A DNA stretch of 64,000 nt from Bacillus_BD sp963708895 (GTDB lineage: Bacteria > Bacillota > Bacilli > Bacillales > Cytobacillaceae), in assembly GCA_963708895.1 (NCBI GenBank), contig CAVPUE010000004.1, positions 1 to 64,000 of the forward strand, given 5' to 3'. Both the position numbers and the translations under genes were made by a program. The notes under the pieces were generated by a model. The model saw nothing but the letters and a program-made list of their open reading frames with translations. It was not told the origin of the DNA and did no database searches. Of the stretch, positions 1 through 8,717 are shown piece after piece; within the stretch, counting starts at the first letter, position 1, and each line of letters begins with the position of its first letter.

Positions 1-1
1 A

Positions 2-454
2 TTAAAGGTCATGTTAACGGGAGCATTTATTGGAATCAAAAACGTTTTTCCAATTATGAAGGCTCAGAAGTCAGGAAGAATCATTAACATGTCATCTATT
101 AATGGACTAATTGGCTTTGCAGGAAAGGCTGGCTACAATAGTGCAAAACATGGTGTCATTGGTTTAACAAAAGTCGCAGCTTTAGAATGTGCTCGAGACG
201 GAATTACGGTTAACGCCTTGTGTCCTGGGTATGTAGATACTCCACTTGTCCGTGGACAAATCGCAGACTTAGCAAAAACGCGAAACGTGAGTCTTGATTC
301 TGCACTTGAAGATGTTATCTTAGCTATGGTTCCGCAAAAGAGATTATTGACTGTTTCTGAAATTGCTGACTATGCGATTTTCTTAGCTAGTGATAAAGGT
401 GCAGCGGTTACCGGGCAGGCAGTCGTTTTAGATGGTGGATATACAGCTCAATAA
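2..454 (+). CDS. 3-hydroxybutyrate dehydrogenase, SDR family (5' truncated by window edge)
   Basis: C-terminal 150 residues of a short-chain dehydrogenase; the N-terminal NAD-binding half lies outside the window. Visible are the catalytic serine region (NMSSINGL), the YNSAK active-site motif, the PGYVDTPL segment after strand six and the C-terminal VTGQAVVLDGGY signature. The long insert after PGYVDTPL (QIADLAKTRNVSLDSALEDV) and the PQKRLLT motif are typical of D-3-hydroxybutyrate dehydrogenase, which oxidises 3-hydroxybutyrate to acetoacetate in the cytosol. Position beside PHB genes fits PHB mobilisation. Another SDR substrate is possible because half the protein is unseen. Confidence 0.8.
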   Translation, partial: LKVMLTGAFIGIKNVFPIMKAQKSGRIINMSSINGLIGFAGKAGYNSAKHGVIGLTKVAALECARDGITVNALCPGYVDTPLVRGQIADLAKTRNVSLDSALEDVILAMVPQKRLLTVSEIADYAIFLASDKGAAVTGQAVVLDGGYTAQ

Positions 455-457
455 TAA

Positions 458-511
458 GTTAAATAAAAACATCCTATTCAGTTTTCCTGAATAGGATGTT
501 TTTATTTAACT
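458..511. terminator. Bidirectional Rho-independent terminator
   Basis: A 14-bp perfect stem (AACATCCTATTCAG with its complement, loop TTTTC) is flanked by A-rich and T-rich tracts on both sides, directly after the dehydrogenase stop codon. Confidence 0.85.
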
Positions 512-676
512 TTTGCTGAATGTAGCTAAGCCTCCACGCTTAAATACGACGAGACTAATTTGGTTAAAGAATTTTATTTTCAAAATGTGATTTGAGTCCT
601 GATTTGAAATTTTTGAATGATGTAAGATGAACCTAGTTAAGAATAACAATCATTACCAATTAGGGGGATTATATAG

Positions 677-766
677 ATGATGAAACATGTACTGTTAACA
701 GAGAATATTTATTGGGTAGGAAAAATTGATAATCGAGAGGTTCCATTTCATCGCTGTTCGAAATAA
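677..766 (+). pseudogene. Remnant of an FprA-type flavo-diiron protein (N-terminus only)
   Basis: A 29-codon ORF with a good ribosome binding site (TAGGGGGAT, 7-9 nt upstream) encodes MMKHVLLTENIYWVGKID followed by NREVPFH. This is very like the N-terminus of A-type flavoproteins (metallo-beta-lactamase plus flavodoxin domains, about 400 residues), which begin with a TENIYWVGKID-REVPFHR motif. The frame then stops, and none of the expected HxHxD diiron domain follows before the terminator at 829. I read it as the stub of a deleted gene; a 29-residue peptide of its own is less likely. Confidence 0.6.
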
Positions 767-828
767 ATTAGCGTTAAAAAGTTATCTAGATTGAAATCTA
801 GTTAACTCTCATATCATGACAAATTTTG

Positions 829-856
829 GATTGTGTCTTAACACAATCTTTTTTTT
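829..856 (+). terminator. Rho-independent terminator
   Basis: Stem GATTGTGT/ACACAATC with a CTTA loop followed by eight T residues. It probably ended the lost flavoprotein transcript. The remaining 340 bp up to the next gene is very AT-rich and holds no recognisable gene. Confidence 0.75.
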
Positions 857-1198
857 ATAAAAAGTTTTCTACATAATTCGAGTTTATTTTATAAAATTCT
901 ATGATGGTTATTCTTATTTTTTTATAATAATTATAAGTATTTATTTATCCATATTTTTAAATTTAATCGAGTTTCTTCTATATTATATGTGTTTGATGAC
1001 CATTTGGAAGTACGTACTGATCAATCCGCATTTCCTCCCTTTGGTTTTTAAAGAATTGAATATCTAAATATTAAAATAGTATTGGTGAATATTGATTTTT
1101 CAAAATTTGTCGAAATATTTGTGATTAAATTTTCTGTCATCTATAGTATTATAATCCTTGGATATTCACCTAACATAAAACCATCTGGAGGTAATCAA

Positions 1199-2386
1199 AT
1201 GTCAGTAAATGAAGTAGTAATTGTAAGTGCAGTAAGAACACCGATTGGTAGTTTTCTAGGAAGTCTGCAAAATGTTGCAGCAACAAAATTAGGTGCAATC
1301 GTTATTAAAGGTGCTCTTGAAAAAGCTGGAGTAAATGCAAATGAAGTAGATGAAGTAATTCTTGGGAATGTTTTACAAGCTGGTCTTGGTCAAAACCCTG
1401 CAAGACAAGCATCTCTTGAAGCAGGAATTCCGCAAGAAGCTTCAGCTATTACAATAAATAGAGTATGTGGATCAGGTTTAAGTGCTGTACAAATGGCAAC
1501 ACAATCTATTTTAGCAGGTGACGCTGAAGTGGTTATTGCCGGTGGTATGGAAAATATGAGTGCTGCTTCTTATGTATTAAAAGGTGCTCGTAACGGATTC
1601 AAAATGGGTGACCAAAAGATCGTTGATACGATGATTCAAGATGGATTATGGTGCGCAATGAACGATTACCATATGGGAGTTACAGCTGAAAATCTAGCTA
1701 CAAAATATGAGATTTCACGTGATGAGCAAGATGAGTTCTCTGCTTGGAGTCAACAAAAAGCTCAAGCTGCTATTGAATCTAATCGTTTTGCTGATGAAAT
1801 TATTCCAGTTGAAATTCCTGGACGTAAAGGACAAGTTACTGTATTCAGCCAAGATGAATTCCCTCGTTCTGGAACAACGGCTGAAAGTTTAGGTAAATTA
1901 CGTGCTGCATTCAAAAAGGATGGAACTGTTACAGCTGGTAATGCTTCAGGTATTAATGACGGTGCAGCTGCATTTGTAATTATGAGCCGTAAAAAAGCTG
2001 AAGAACTAGGTGTACAGCCATTAGTAACGATTAAAGCTAATGCTAGTGCAGGTGTTGATCCAAGTATCATGGGTATTGGACCTGTTCCAGCAGTTAAAAA
2101 GGCTCTTGAAAAGGCTGCTATCCAACTAGAAGAAGTAGATTTAATTGAAGCTAACGAAGCATTTGCTGCTCAATCTATCGCAGTTGACCGCGAACTTCAC
2201 TTTAACAAAGAAAAATTAAACGTTAATGGTGGAGCGATTGCCCTTGGACATCCAATCGGAGCAAGTGGTGCGAGAATTTTGGTAAGCTTAATTCATGAAA
2301 TGCAAAAACGTGATAGCCAATATGGTTTAGCTACTCTATGTGTTGGTGGCGGACAAGGCGTAGCGACAATCGTAGAAAAAGCTTAA
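1199..2386 (+). CDS. Acetyl-CoA C-acetyltransferase (biosynthetic thiolase)
   Basis: Condenses two acetyl-CoA to acetoacetyl-CoA, or the reverse; here it probably feeds PHB synthesis. The start chosen is the ATG after CTGGAGGTAATCAA; an upstream in-frame start lacks a ribosome binding site and its 39-residue extension is unlike thiolases. Length 395 aa is normal. Nucleophilic Cys90 lies in NRVCGSGL, the catalytic His in GGAIALGHPIGASG (about residue 350) and the second Cys in CVGGGQG (about 380). It stands alone between terminators. It shares architecture with the second thiolase at 60963, which has a CASGL/CSGGGQG signature of the mmgA type. Confidence 0.93.
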   Translation: MSVNEVVIVSAVRTPIGSFLGSLQNVAATKLGAIVIKGALEKAGVNANEVDEVILGNVLQAGLGQNPARQASLEAGIPQEASAITINRVCGSGLSAVQMATQSILAGDAEVVIAGGMENMSAASYVLKGARNGFKMGDQKIVDTMIQDGLWCAMNDYHMGVTAENLATKYEISRDEQDEFSAWSQQKAQAAIESNRFADEIIPVEIPGRKGQVTVFSQDEFPRSGTTAESLGKLRAAFKKDGTVTAGNASGINDGAAAFVIMSRKKAEELGVQPLVTIKANASAGVDPSIMGIGPVPAVKKALEKAAIQLEEVDLIEANEAFAAQSIAVDRELHFNKEKLNVNGGAIALGHPIGASGARILVSLIHEMQKRDSQYGLATLCVGGGQGVATIVEKA

Positions 2387-2417
2387 GTACTTATGCGAGA
2401 TAAATAGATACAAAAGG

Positions 2418-2450
2418 GCGAGACTTCATTGAGAAGTCTCGCTATTTTTA
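2418..2450. terminator. Rho-independent terminator between convergent genes
   Basis: Stem GCGAGACTTC/GAAGTCTCGC, loop ATTGA, followed by a T-rich tail on the plus strand and preceded by AAAAGG, so it may serve both converging genes. Confidence 0.8.
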
Positions 2451-2472
2451 GTGAATCATGAAAAACTATAGG

Positions 2473-3207
2473 TTAGACGACCAATCCACCGTCAACACTT
2501 AGGATGGCTCCGTTTACATAATTGGCTTCATCTGAGGCTAAATAAATATAAGCGGATGCGATGTCTTCCGGTTTCCCAAGCTTCCGTAGAGGTGTCTTAT
2601 CCTTCATAAAATCAAGCACCTTATTTGGAACAGCTGCGGTCATTCCTGTTTCAATGAAACCGGGAGCAACTGCATTCACGCGAATCCCCTTTGGACCAAA
2701 TTCCTTCGACCAGCTTTTCGTTAATCCAATGACGCCTGCTTTTGTTGCTGCATAGTTAGTTTGGCCAATATTTCCATAAAGTCCAACAACAGACGAAGCG
2801 TTAAGTATTACTCCAGTTCCTTGCTTAAGCATATGTGGGGCTACAGCCTTTGTGCATTTAAATACACCAGATAGATTTACTGCAATAACCTTTTCCCATG
2901 CCTCTTCTTCCATTTTTGTTAAAAAGCCATCGATGGTAATACCAGCATTATTTACTAATACGTCAATCTTTCCATGTTTATCAATCGTGGATTCGACCAT
3001 TTGTCCAATTTGAGCACTATCTGTGACATCAACAGTAAAGAATTCTACTCTTTCACTGTTCAATTCCTCTAGTGCAGCTACACCAGCTGATTTGTCATAG
3101 TCACAGATAACAACATTGGCACCTTCTTGAAGAAACCTTTTAGCTGTTTCCTTACCAATACCTTGGGCTCCACCGGTAATCATAACGACCTTATTAGTAA
3201 ATTTCAA
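2473..3207 (-). CDS. SDR-family 3-ketoacyl-CoA/ACP reductase (FabG/PhaB-like)
   Basis: NAD(P)H-dependent short-chain dehydrogenase of 244 aa. TGGAQGIG (residues 11-18) binds the cofactor, NNAG is at 86-89, and the triad is Ser139, Tyr152 and Lys156. The start is a TTG placed 8 nt after GAGGTGA; upstream ATG codons have no ribosome binding site. It is similar in design to phaB (5149) and lies next to phaP, so a role as a second acetoacetyl-CoA reductase in PHB supply is likely. A fatty-acid 3-ketoacyl-ACP reductase role cannot be excluded from sequence alone. Confidence 0.85.
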   Translation of the reverse strand: MKFTNKVVMITGGAQGIGKETAKRFLQEGANVVICDYDKSAGVAALEELNSERVEFFTVDVTDSAQIGQMVESTIDKHGKIDVLVNNAGITIDGFLTKMEEEAWEKVIAVNLSGVFKCTKAVAPHMLKQGTGVILNASSVVGLYGNIGQTNYAATKAGVIGLTKSWSKEFGPKGIRVNAVAPGFIETGMTAAVPNKVLDFMKDKTPLRKLGKPEDIASAYIYLASDEANYVNGAILSVDGGLVV

Positions 3208-3320
3208 AAAGCTCACCTCGTTTTGTGCAAGTTTTTTTATATTAGGAAAAAGAAGCAAACAGTTGCTTCTTTTTCGCAGCCAGACCTAATTCGTGACTGT
3301 AGTTTATCCTATTCTGATTT

Positions 3321-3353
3321 CACAAAAAAAAGAACAGCGAAAAATCGCTGCTC
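3321..3353 (-). terminator. Rho-independent terminator of phaP
   Basis: Read on the minus strand, AGCAGCGA-TTTT-TCGCTGTTCT is followed by eight T residues. It begins two bases after the phaP stop codon. Confidence 0.8.
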
Positions 3354-3354
3354 T

Positions 3355-3870
3355 TTATTTAAATAAATTTAAAGCTACTTTAGAATTTGATTCGAAAAAG
3401 TCAAAGTATAACTTTTGTGTAGAGTTGATTTGATTTTTGAATTCTTCGCGAACTTTTTGTTGTTGTTCAAATCCACCTTTTAAAGAATCTTTGAATTGAT
3501 CTTGAGTTTGATTCAGTAAAGATACGCTTTCTTTATATGGTTTTGCAGATAATTCTTGAACTTGATTGCTGATTTCATCAAATTGAGCATTTAATTGATC
3601 AAATACTTTACTAGCTGCTTGACCAAATGCCTTTTGAAGATTTACTTTCGTTTGTTCACGAATATCTTCGATTAATTTCTTTTGTTCTTCTTGGATTTTA
3701 TTGATATCGCCATCTAGCTTTTCAAAAGATTCCTTTTGGTTTTCGATTGCTTGAAGAACAAGTTCCTCTAATTCTGTTTGTGCTGTAAATACTCTGTCTA
3801 AACCTTCTGACCAAGAAGATAATAATGTCTCGTTTACGTTTGCTGCTGCATTTTTTGTAGCTGTTGCCAT
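3355..3870 (-). CDS. phaP: PHA granule-associated protein PhaP (phasin)
   Basis: 171 aa, rich in Gln, Lys, Glu and Ala with no Cys; nearly all predicted as amphipathic helix and coiled coil, as in Bacillus-type phasins that coat PHB granules. The ATG follows AGGAGGTTTTTCAAA, which rejects a longer upstream start. Segments such as VNLQKAFGQAASKVFDQL and the C-terminal STQKLYFDFFESNSKVAL are phasin-like. It lies downstream of phaQ in the same orientation, matching the phaP-phaQ-phaRBC order of B. megaterium and B. cereus. Binding to granule surfaces is inferred from the family. Confidence 0.85.
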   Translation of the reverse strand: MATATKNAAANVNETLLSSWSEGLDRVFTAQTELEELVLQAIENQKESFEKLDGDINKIQEEQKKLIEDIREQTKVNLQKAFGQAASKVFDQLNAQFDEISNQVQELSAKPYKESVSLLNQTQDQFKDSLKGGFEQQQKVREEFKNQINSTQKLYFDFFESNSKVALNLFK

Positions 3871-3948
3871 TTTGAAAAACCTCCTAATAATATTTATGAT
3901 CATTGCAGGTAAACTGCAGAGTCACTAAACGTGTACTTCAGTTAGGTG

Positions 3949-4377
3949 TTACTTCTTTTCTTCATCATCCTGCTGTTTATTTGTCTTAGGTGGTAAAAAC
4001 ATATCCATGTATATCGTAAAAAAGCGGTTAATAATAGATTGGTACTGCTCAAGTGCATCTGTACAAGTCGAAAGGTAAGCTTCACCAGCTTCAGTAATGG
4101 AATAAATCCGTTTGGCTGGACCACTTGTAGTTGTGTCCCATTCAGACTTAATCAAATTATCCTTTTCTAGTTGTCTTAGCGTACGGTATACATTTCCTTG
4201 GTCAATGGATGTAAAGCCATATCGAGTCAATTCTTGAATAAGCTTATAACCATGTAGACTCCAGTCTTTTAGACTTAATAAAAGGACTGGTACCATTAAA
4301 TTCTTTGGCATGGATATCGTAGGCTTCTCATTTTTTGATGATTGCTTTTTCTCAGACTCATTCTTATCTGTTGTCAT
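3949..4377 (-). CDS. phaQ: PhaQ, PHB-responsive PadR-family repressor
   Basis: 142 aa with a PadR winged-helix domain: LLLSLKDWSLHGYKLIQEL (helix 1-2), NVYRTLRQLEKDNLIKSEW (recognition helix) and KRIYSITEAGEAYL (wing). The N-terminal 30 residues are charged and probably disordered. In B. megaterium PhaQ represses phaQ and phaP and releases DNA on binding PHB; the same role is inferred here from position. Start is the ATG 7 nt after GGAGGG. It is transcribed divergently from phaRBC and followed by phaP after about 80 bp. Confidence 0.88.
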   Translation of the reverse strand: MTTDKNESEKKQSSKNEKPTISMPKNLMVPVLLLSLKDWSLHGYKLIQELTRYGFTSIDQGNVYRTLRQLEKDNLIKSEWDTTTSGPAKRIYSITEAGEAYLSTCTDALEQYQSIINRFFTIYMDMFLPPKTNKQQDDEEKK

Positions 4378-4407
4378 CAAGTATCCCTCCATCGTTCAAG
4401 TCCATAT

Positions 4408-4420
4408 GTGTAATTTACAC
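4408..4420. promoter_or_regulatory. Candidate PhaQ operator in the divergent phaQ/phaR control region
   Basis: GTGTAATTTACAC is an inverted repeat with 6-bp arms around one base, 31 bp upstream of the phaQ start. The whole 218-bp gap (4378-4595) separates phaQ and phaR and must hold both promoters; a TATTAT-like -10 element lies near 4556 for phaR. Assignment to PhaQ is positional only. Confidence 0.4.
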
Positions 4421-4595
4421 CTAAATGTAAAATTTGTCAAAGCTATTTTTAAATACTTTTGTAAATTTTATGTTAATTCGGGCGATTAGTTTATGATTCG
4501 ACAATCTTTTTACAATATTTTAAAAATTTAAGCTTTTAATTATGCGAGAAACTTAGTATTATAGATATGTCAATAAAGTAACTGGAGGAGAAAAG

Positions 4596-5066
4596 ATGAC
4601 TAGAGATTTTAACTTGTATGAAACATGGAAAGATTTTTATTTCCAAAGCAGCAATACTTTTGATGAAAAGGTAAAAGAAGATTTTCCAACACAAGGGGTT
4701 GGCCAAGTATTGGAAATGAACCTTCTTTTTAAAAAGATGTTAGATGAAATGACTGAAAATTATTTAGAGTCAGTGAATATTCCAACGAGAAATGATCTAG
4801 CAAGCATATCCTCTCTAATCATTAATGTTGATTCAAAGGTTGATGATTTAGAAGAGCTAGTTGAAGGGTTAGCATTAACTCAACCTAGTCAATCTTTACA
4901 AAAGGAATTAACTAATGTAAAAAAAGACGTAAAGAATTTGGATCAAAAATTAAATGAAATTCTTACTATTTTAAATTCACAAAACGTTGAAAAGGCAAAA
5001 GCTACTTCAACTACGACATCAACTCAAGCTAAAACAACAGCAGCATCAACTCAAGCTAAAAACTAG
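4596..5066 (+). CDS. phaR: Class IV PHA synthase subunit PhaR
   Basis: 156 aa. The N-terminus (LYETWKDFYFQSSNTFD) and the middle segment NIPTRNDLASISSLIINVDSKVD match the PhaR subunit that must partner PhaC in class IV synthases. A coiled-coil region (about 85-125) is followed by a Thr/Ser/Ala/Lys-rich tail of low complexity with a repeated TSTQAK element. It is somewhat shorter than typical PhaR (near 200 aa), with the tail being the variable part. First gene of phaR-phaB-phaC, spaced 82 and 63 bp, a likely operon under the divergent promoter shared with phaQ. Confidence 0.9.
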   Translation: MTRDFNLYETWKDFYFQSSNTFDEKVKEDFPTQGVGQVLEMNLLFKKMLDEMTENYLESVNIPTRNDLASISSLIINVDSKVDDLEELVEGLALTQPSQSLQKELTNVKKDVKNLDQKLNEILTILNSQNVEKAKATSTTTSTQAKTTAASTQAKN

Positions 5067-5148
5067 TAAATTTTATTAATTCATTTTATAATCAATATTC
5101 AAATAACATTAAAAAATCTAAATATACTAATATGGAGGCATTACAACA

Positions 5149-5892
5149 ATGGCAGAACTAAAAAACAAAGTAGCGATCGTAACAGGTGGAAGCAGAGGAA
5201 TTGGAGCAGCAATTTCAGAAGAGTTAGCAAAAAATGGAGTAAATGTTGTTATCAACTATAATAGCAATAGCGAAGCAGCAGATAAAAAGGTAGCAGAACT
5301 TAAAGAGCTTGGCGTTGAAGCATATGCTGTTCAAGCAGACGTATCAAAAAGCGAAGATGCTAAAAAATTAGTAGAAGCAGCAGTAGAGAAGTTTGGTCAA
5401 TTAGACATTCTAGTAAACAATGCTGGTATTACTAGAGACAGTACATTCAAAAAGCTTTCTGAAGAAGACTGGAGACAAGTAATTGATGTTAACTTAAACA
5501 GTGTATACAATACAACATCAAATGCTTTACCACACTTAACAGAAGCTGAAGCTGGACGTATTATCAATATTTCTTCAATCATTGGTCAATTTGGTGGCTT
5601 TGGTCAAACAAACTATGCGGCTGCAAAAGCAGGATTAATTGGTTTTACAAAATCACTTGCTCTTGAAACAGCTAAAACAAATTTAACTGTTAATGCGATT
5701 TGCCCAGGATATATTGGAACTGAAATGGTAGCTGCTATTCCTGAGAAAGTTCTTGATGGAATTATTTCTAAAGTCCCTCAAAAACGCCTTGGTAAGCCTG
5801 AAGAAATTGCAAAAGGCGTTGTGTTCTTATGTAAAGATGGCGACTATATTACAGGCCAACAATTAAACATTAACGGCGGAATTTACATGTAA
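5149..5892 (+). CDS. phaB: Acetoacetyl-CoA reductase PhaB
   Basis: 247-aa SDR with TGGSRGIG at 12-19, NNAG at 90-93 and triad Ser143, Tyr156, Lys160. Supplies (R)-3-hydroxybutyryl-CoA to the PhaRC synthase. The ATG follows TATGGAGGCATTACAAC. Location between phaR and phaC is the specific evidence for PhaB instead of FabG, since the two families are hard to tell apart by motif. Confidence 0.92.
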   Translation: MAELKNKVAIVTGGSRGIGAAISEELAKNGVNVVINYNSNSEAADKKVAELKELGVEAYAVQADVSKSEDAKKLVEAAVEKFGQLDILVNNAGITRDSTFKKLSEEDWRQVIDVNLNSVYNTTSNALPHLTEAEAGRIINISSIIGQFGGFGQTNYAAAKAGLIGFTKSLALETAKTNLTVNAICPGYIGTEMVAAIPEKVLDGIISKVPQKRLGKPEEIAKGVVFLCKDGDYITGQQLNINGGIYM

Positions 5893-5955
5893 TTAATTGT
5901 AATGAACCACTCATCTGTTGTATATGTTTTAAAGTAGAATCATATTTTCTAAGGA

Positions 5956-7056
5956 GTGAGTACCATTAGTATTTTTGTAACTGAAGAGTGGAAAGAAATG
6001 GCTGAAGATTTTATTCCGGAAGATGTACAAAAAATGTACAACCGAGTAAAAAGAGCGACAGATGTAATGACCGTTGAGTCTGAGCCAGAAGTAGCTCCTA
6101 CACCTAAAGAAGTCATTTGGACTAAGAATAAAACAAAGTTATACCGTTATATTTCCGATGAGCCTATTAAACATAAAACACCAATATTAATGGTTTATGC
6201 ATTAATCAACAAACCATATATTTTGGACTTAACAAAGGGCGGTAGCTTTGTAGAATTCCTTGTAAACCGTGGCTTTGATGTATACTTAATTGACTGGGGT
6301 ACACCAGGATACGAAGACAAGAATATGAAACTAGATGATTATATTTTAGATTATCTTCCACGTGCAGTGAATAAAGTCCTTCGTACATCTGAAGTTGATG
6401 AACTTACTTTATTTGGTTATTGCATGGGTGGAACAATGACAAGTATCTTTGCAGCCTTACACCCAGAATTACCAATCAAAAATATTGTCTTTATGACAAG
6501 TCCTTTTGATTTTGAGGATACAGGTCTATACGGTGCCATTTTAGATGAAGAGACTTTCGATGTCGATAAAGTGGTTGATACTCTAGGTCTAATTCCACCG
6601 GAAATGATTGATTTTGGTAATAAGATGATCAAACCGATGGCTAACTTCTATGGACCATATGTGAGTCTTGTAGACCGTTCAGAAAACGCAAGATTTGTGA
6701 AGAGCTGGAAATTGCTACAAAAGTGGTTAAACGATGGTATTCCATTCCCAGGTGAAGCTTATCGCCAATGGATTAGAGATTTTTATCAACATAACAAGTT
6801 GATTAAAGGTGAATTAGTTGTCCGTGGTCAGAAAGTAGATTTAAGTAAAATTACGGCTAATGTTCTGAACTTATCTGGTCAAAGTGACATTATTGCTCAA
6901 CCACATCAAGTGGAAGCATTAATGGACGTGATCTCAAGTAAAGATAAACAGTATATTGATCTACCAGTAGGACATACATCTATTACATTTGGAAGTAAAG
7001 CAACTAAAATTACGTATCCAACTGTTGCGGATTGGTTAGAAGAACGTTCAAATTAA
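5956..7056 (+). CDS. phaC: Class IV PHA synthase catalytic subunit PhaC
   Basis: Polymerises (R)-3-hydroxybutyryl-CoA to PHB on granules, with PhaR. The lipase-box-like GYCMGG holds nucleophilic Cys156; the catalytic Asp is in SGQSDIIAQ and the His in VGHTS near the C-terminus. The segments VYALINKPYILDL and DWGTPG are characteristic. The start is odd: the only standard start is a GTG that overlaps the AAGGAG ribosome binding site, while an ATT at 5965 sits 8 nt after GGAG and would give 363 aa, close to the 362 aa of B. megaterium PhaC. Either ATT is used or an ATG has been changed. Confidence 0.95.
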   Translation: MSTISIFVTEEWKEMAEDFIPEDVQKMYNRVKRATDVMTVESEPEVAPTPKEVIWTKNKTKLYRYISDEPIKHKTPILMVYALINKPYILDLTKGGSFVEFLVNRGFDVYLIDWGTPGYEDKNMKLDDYILDYLPRAVNKVLRTSEVDELTLFGYCMGGTMTSIFAALHPELPIKNIVFMTSPFDFEDTGLYGAILDEETFDVDKVVDTLGLIPPEMIDFGNKMIKPMANFYGPYVSLVDRSENARFVKSWKLLQKWLNDGIPFPGEAYRQWIRDFYQHNKLIKGELVVRGQKVDLSKITANVLNLSGQSDIIAQPHQVEALMDVISSKDKQYIDLPVGHTSITFGSKATKITYPTVADWLEERSN

Positions 7057-7092
7057 TTTGAGTATTTAAAATAATAAACTCATTTCTCGAGT

Positions 7093-7121
7093 GGGAGTGT
7101 CCTTAGGGGCACTCCTTTTTT
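7093..7121 (+). terminator. Rho-independent terminator of phaRBC
   Basis: Stem GGAGTG/CACTCC extended by GG/CC-rich bases around TCCTTAGGGG, followed by six T residues. Confidence 0.75.
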
Positions 7122-7124
7122 GTA

Positions 7125-7856
7125 TTAGGAAACCTTTTTAAGAAAGTCAGAAATAGCTTGGTTAAATGGTTCCTTTCTCTCAATATTGCTTAAGTGCCCT
7201 GTATGGTTAAAATATACAGATTGTACATCTTGGATAAAGTAGCTCATGGATAGAATATTAATGATAGGCGTCACTCTGTCATGAATACTTCCAATTAATA
7301 GAACGGGCTTCTCTATTGTAGGTAAAACAGTATAATAGTTTACCCCTACAGGAGCCATCGCACAGGATGTATACGTGTCTCTTAACTGGAAGGTTCTCAT
7401 TGCTTCTTCTTTATAAGAATGGTTGTATAAAGACATTTCTACAATATTAGTGAGTAACCTTTGCTTATCATACTGCAATAGATGTTGTGAATGACGAATA
7501 GAGCTATAAGCTAGTAAAGCCGGTATATAGGATGTTGTATTCGCTAATATGAGTCCTTTAACTCTTTCTGGATGCTGCCTGTATATTTCTTGAGCAACGA
7601 TTCCTCCTAAGGATAGTCCACATATATAGGCAGACGGGATATGAAGGAAGTCTAATAGATGAATGATATCTATAGCAAAATTTTTGATAGATAAATCTTG
7701 ATCCAATTCCGTTTCTCCGTGACCTCTTAAATCAGGTAAAATGAGACGATATAGATTAGCCAACTCATGCTGCGGTTCCCAAGCTTCCTTTTTACTACCA
7801 AGTCCATGAATCATAACTAGTGGAGTTCCTTTTCCTATATCTTGATATACGATCAT
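7125..7856 (-). CDS. Alpha/beta hydrolase
   Basis: 243 aa alpha/beta-hydrolase fold protein: HGLGSKKEAW near residue 18 forms the oxyanion region, GLSLGG the nucleophile elbow (Ser about 86), an Asp in IGSIHDRVTP and the His in TGHLSNIERKEPF near the C-terminus. This layout is common to 3-oxoadipate enol-lactonase-like and carboxylesterase enzymes; the substrate cannot be told. Start is the ATG 9 nt after GAGAGG; a TTG two codons earlier sits too close to it. Convergent with phaC, so probably unrelated in regulation. Confidence 0.8.
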   Translation of the reverse strand: MIVYQDIGKGTPLVMIHGLGSKKEAWEPQHELANLYRLILPDLRGHGETELDQDLSIKNFAIDIIHLLDFLHIPSAYICGLSLGGIVAQEIYRQHPERVKGLILANTTSYIPALLAYSSIRHSQHLLQYDKQRLLTNIVEMSLYNHSYKEEAMRTFQLRDTYTSCAMAPVGVNYYTVLPTIEKPVLLIGSIHDRVTPIINILSMSYFIQDVQSVYFNHTGHLSNIERKEPFNQAISDFLKKVS

Positions 7857-7862
7857 ATTCAA

Positions 7863-8168
7863 CTGCCTCTCAGGTTATCGTTATGGCTTTAGTTCTGGTT
7901 TGATTTACTTGCTTGTGGTATTAGTTTGTACAAATATTTCGTAATTTAAACGATATGGATAAATATTTGAATAATTATTAGTAGGGTAAATAGAAGAAGT
8001 AGTTTATCGGGCTTAAGGGATATAGAAAAAGGCTATCTGAGCTTGATAGTGGCTAACAAAGGGGAATAGAGAAATGCCTTATGACCAAGATGTGCAAATG
8101 GAAAGGCCTTCAATGTGGATGCAATTCAACTTTCTACTTTAAAAAGCTTTTTTTTACGAAAACAGCCT
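7863..8168. other. Gene-free 300 bp with a possible repeat remnant
   Basis: No ORF with a ribosome binding site. Bases 8153-8167 (TTTACGAAAACAGCC) match one end of the dispersed inverted-repeat element described at 17958, but the rest of the element is not recognisable, so this is at best a decayed copy. Confidence 0.35.
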
Positions 8169-8717
8169 TTAAAAAAGATCCTCAAGCTCAGACTCTGAGT
8201 GAACTGCAATTAAAATGACAGCCTTTTCTTCGCCAATATTTTTTACAAAATGTGGGACACATGCATTCCAGCTAAAGGAATCTCCTTCTTCTAAGATAAA
8301 AGAATCCTCTCCTTGTTCCGCAAGAACCTTACCTTTTAAGATTAAATGACTTTCCTTTCCTTCATGTGCATTTGCTTCGCCCATCGATTCTCCTGGCAAA
8401 AACTCAATCATCATCAAACGTAATCCATCGAATGAAGCGATATGTTCAACCTTTAATGAATTATGCGTGGAAAACGCTCTTTCATTTTTTTTAACAATCC
8501 GCATATGTTCTTCCTTTTCAAGCAATAAATAAGGCAAGGGAATCTCAAGAAAGTTTGCGATTGTTTGTAAAGTATTGATAGAAGGGGAGGTATGGTTATT
8601 TTCAAGATTACTAATAAATCCTTTTGACAGCCCTGTAGCCTCACACATTTGGGCGATCGTAATTTGTTTTCTTTTCCGAATCATACGAATTTTCGCACCG
8701 ATATCCAGTGTAATCAC
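8169..8717 (-). CDS. XRE-family regulator with C-terminal cupin domain
   Basis: 182 aa: helix-turn-helix at about 8-62 (AQMCEATGLSKGFISNLEN as turn and recognition helix) and a cupin_2 barrel at about 105-180 with EFLPGESMGEANAH, GKVLAEQG and PHFVKN. Such proteins sense small molecules and control neighbouring genes. It is divergent from the hydrolase/dioxygenase/DoxX operon and is the natural candidate regulator. The GTG start overlaps the GAGGTG ribosome binding site; homologues usually begin MDIG, which here corresponds to a CTG codon 5-6 nt after that site. Confidence 0.82.
   Translation of the reverse strand: MITLDIGAKIRMIRKRKQITIAQMCEATGLSKGFISNLENNHTSPSINTLQTIANFLEIPLPYLLLEKEEHMRIVKKNERAFSTHNSLKVEHIASFDGLRLMMIEFLPGESMGEANAHEGKESHLILKGKVLAEQGEDSFILEEGDSFSWNACVPHFVKNIGEEKAVILIAVHSESELEDLF

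Noticed and set aside
8153..8167. Full MITE copy ending at 8167
   Set aside because: Only 15 bp match one terminal repeat; no opposite end or target duplication could be found, so it is listed only as a possible remnant.
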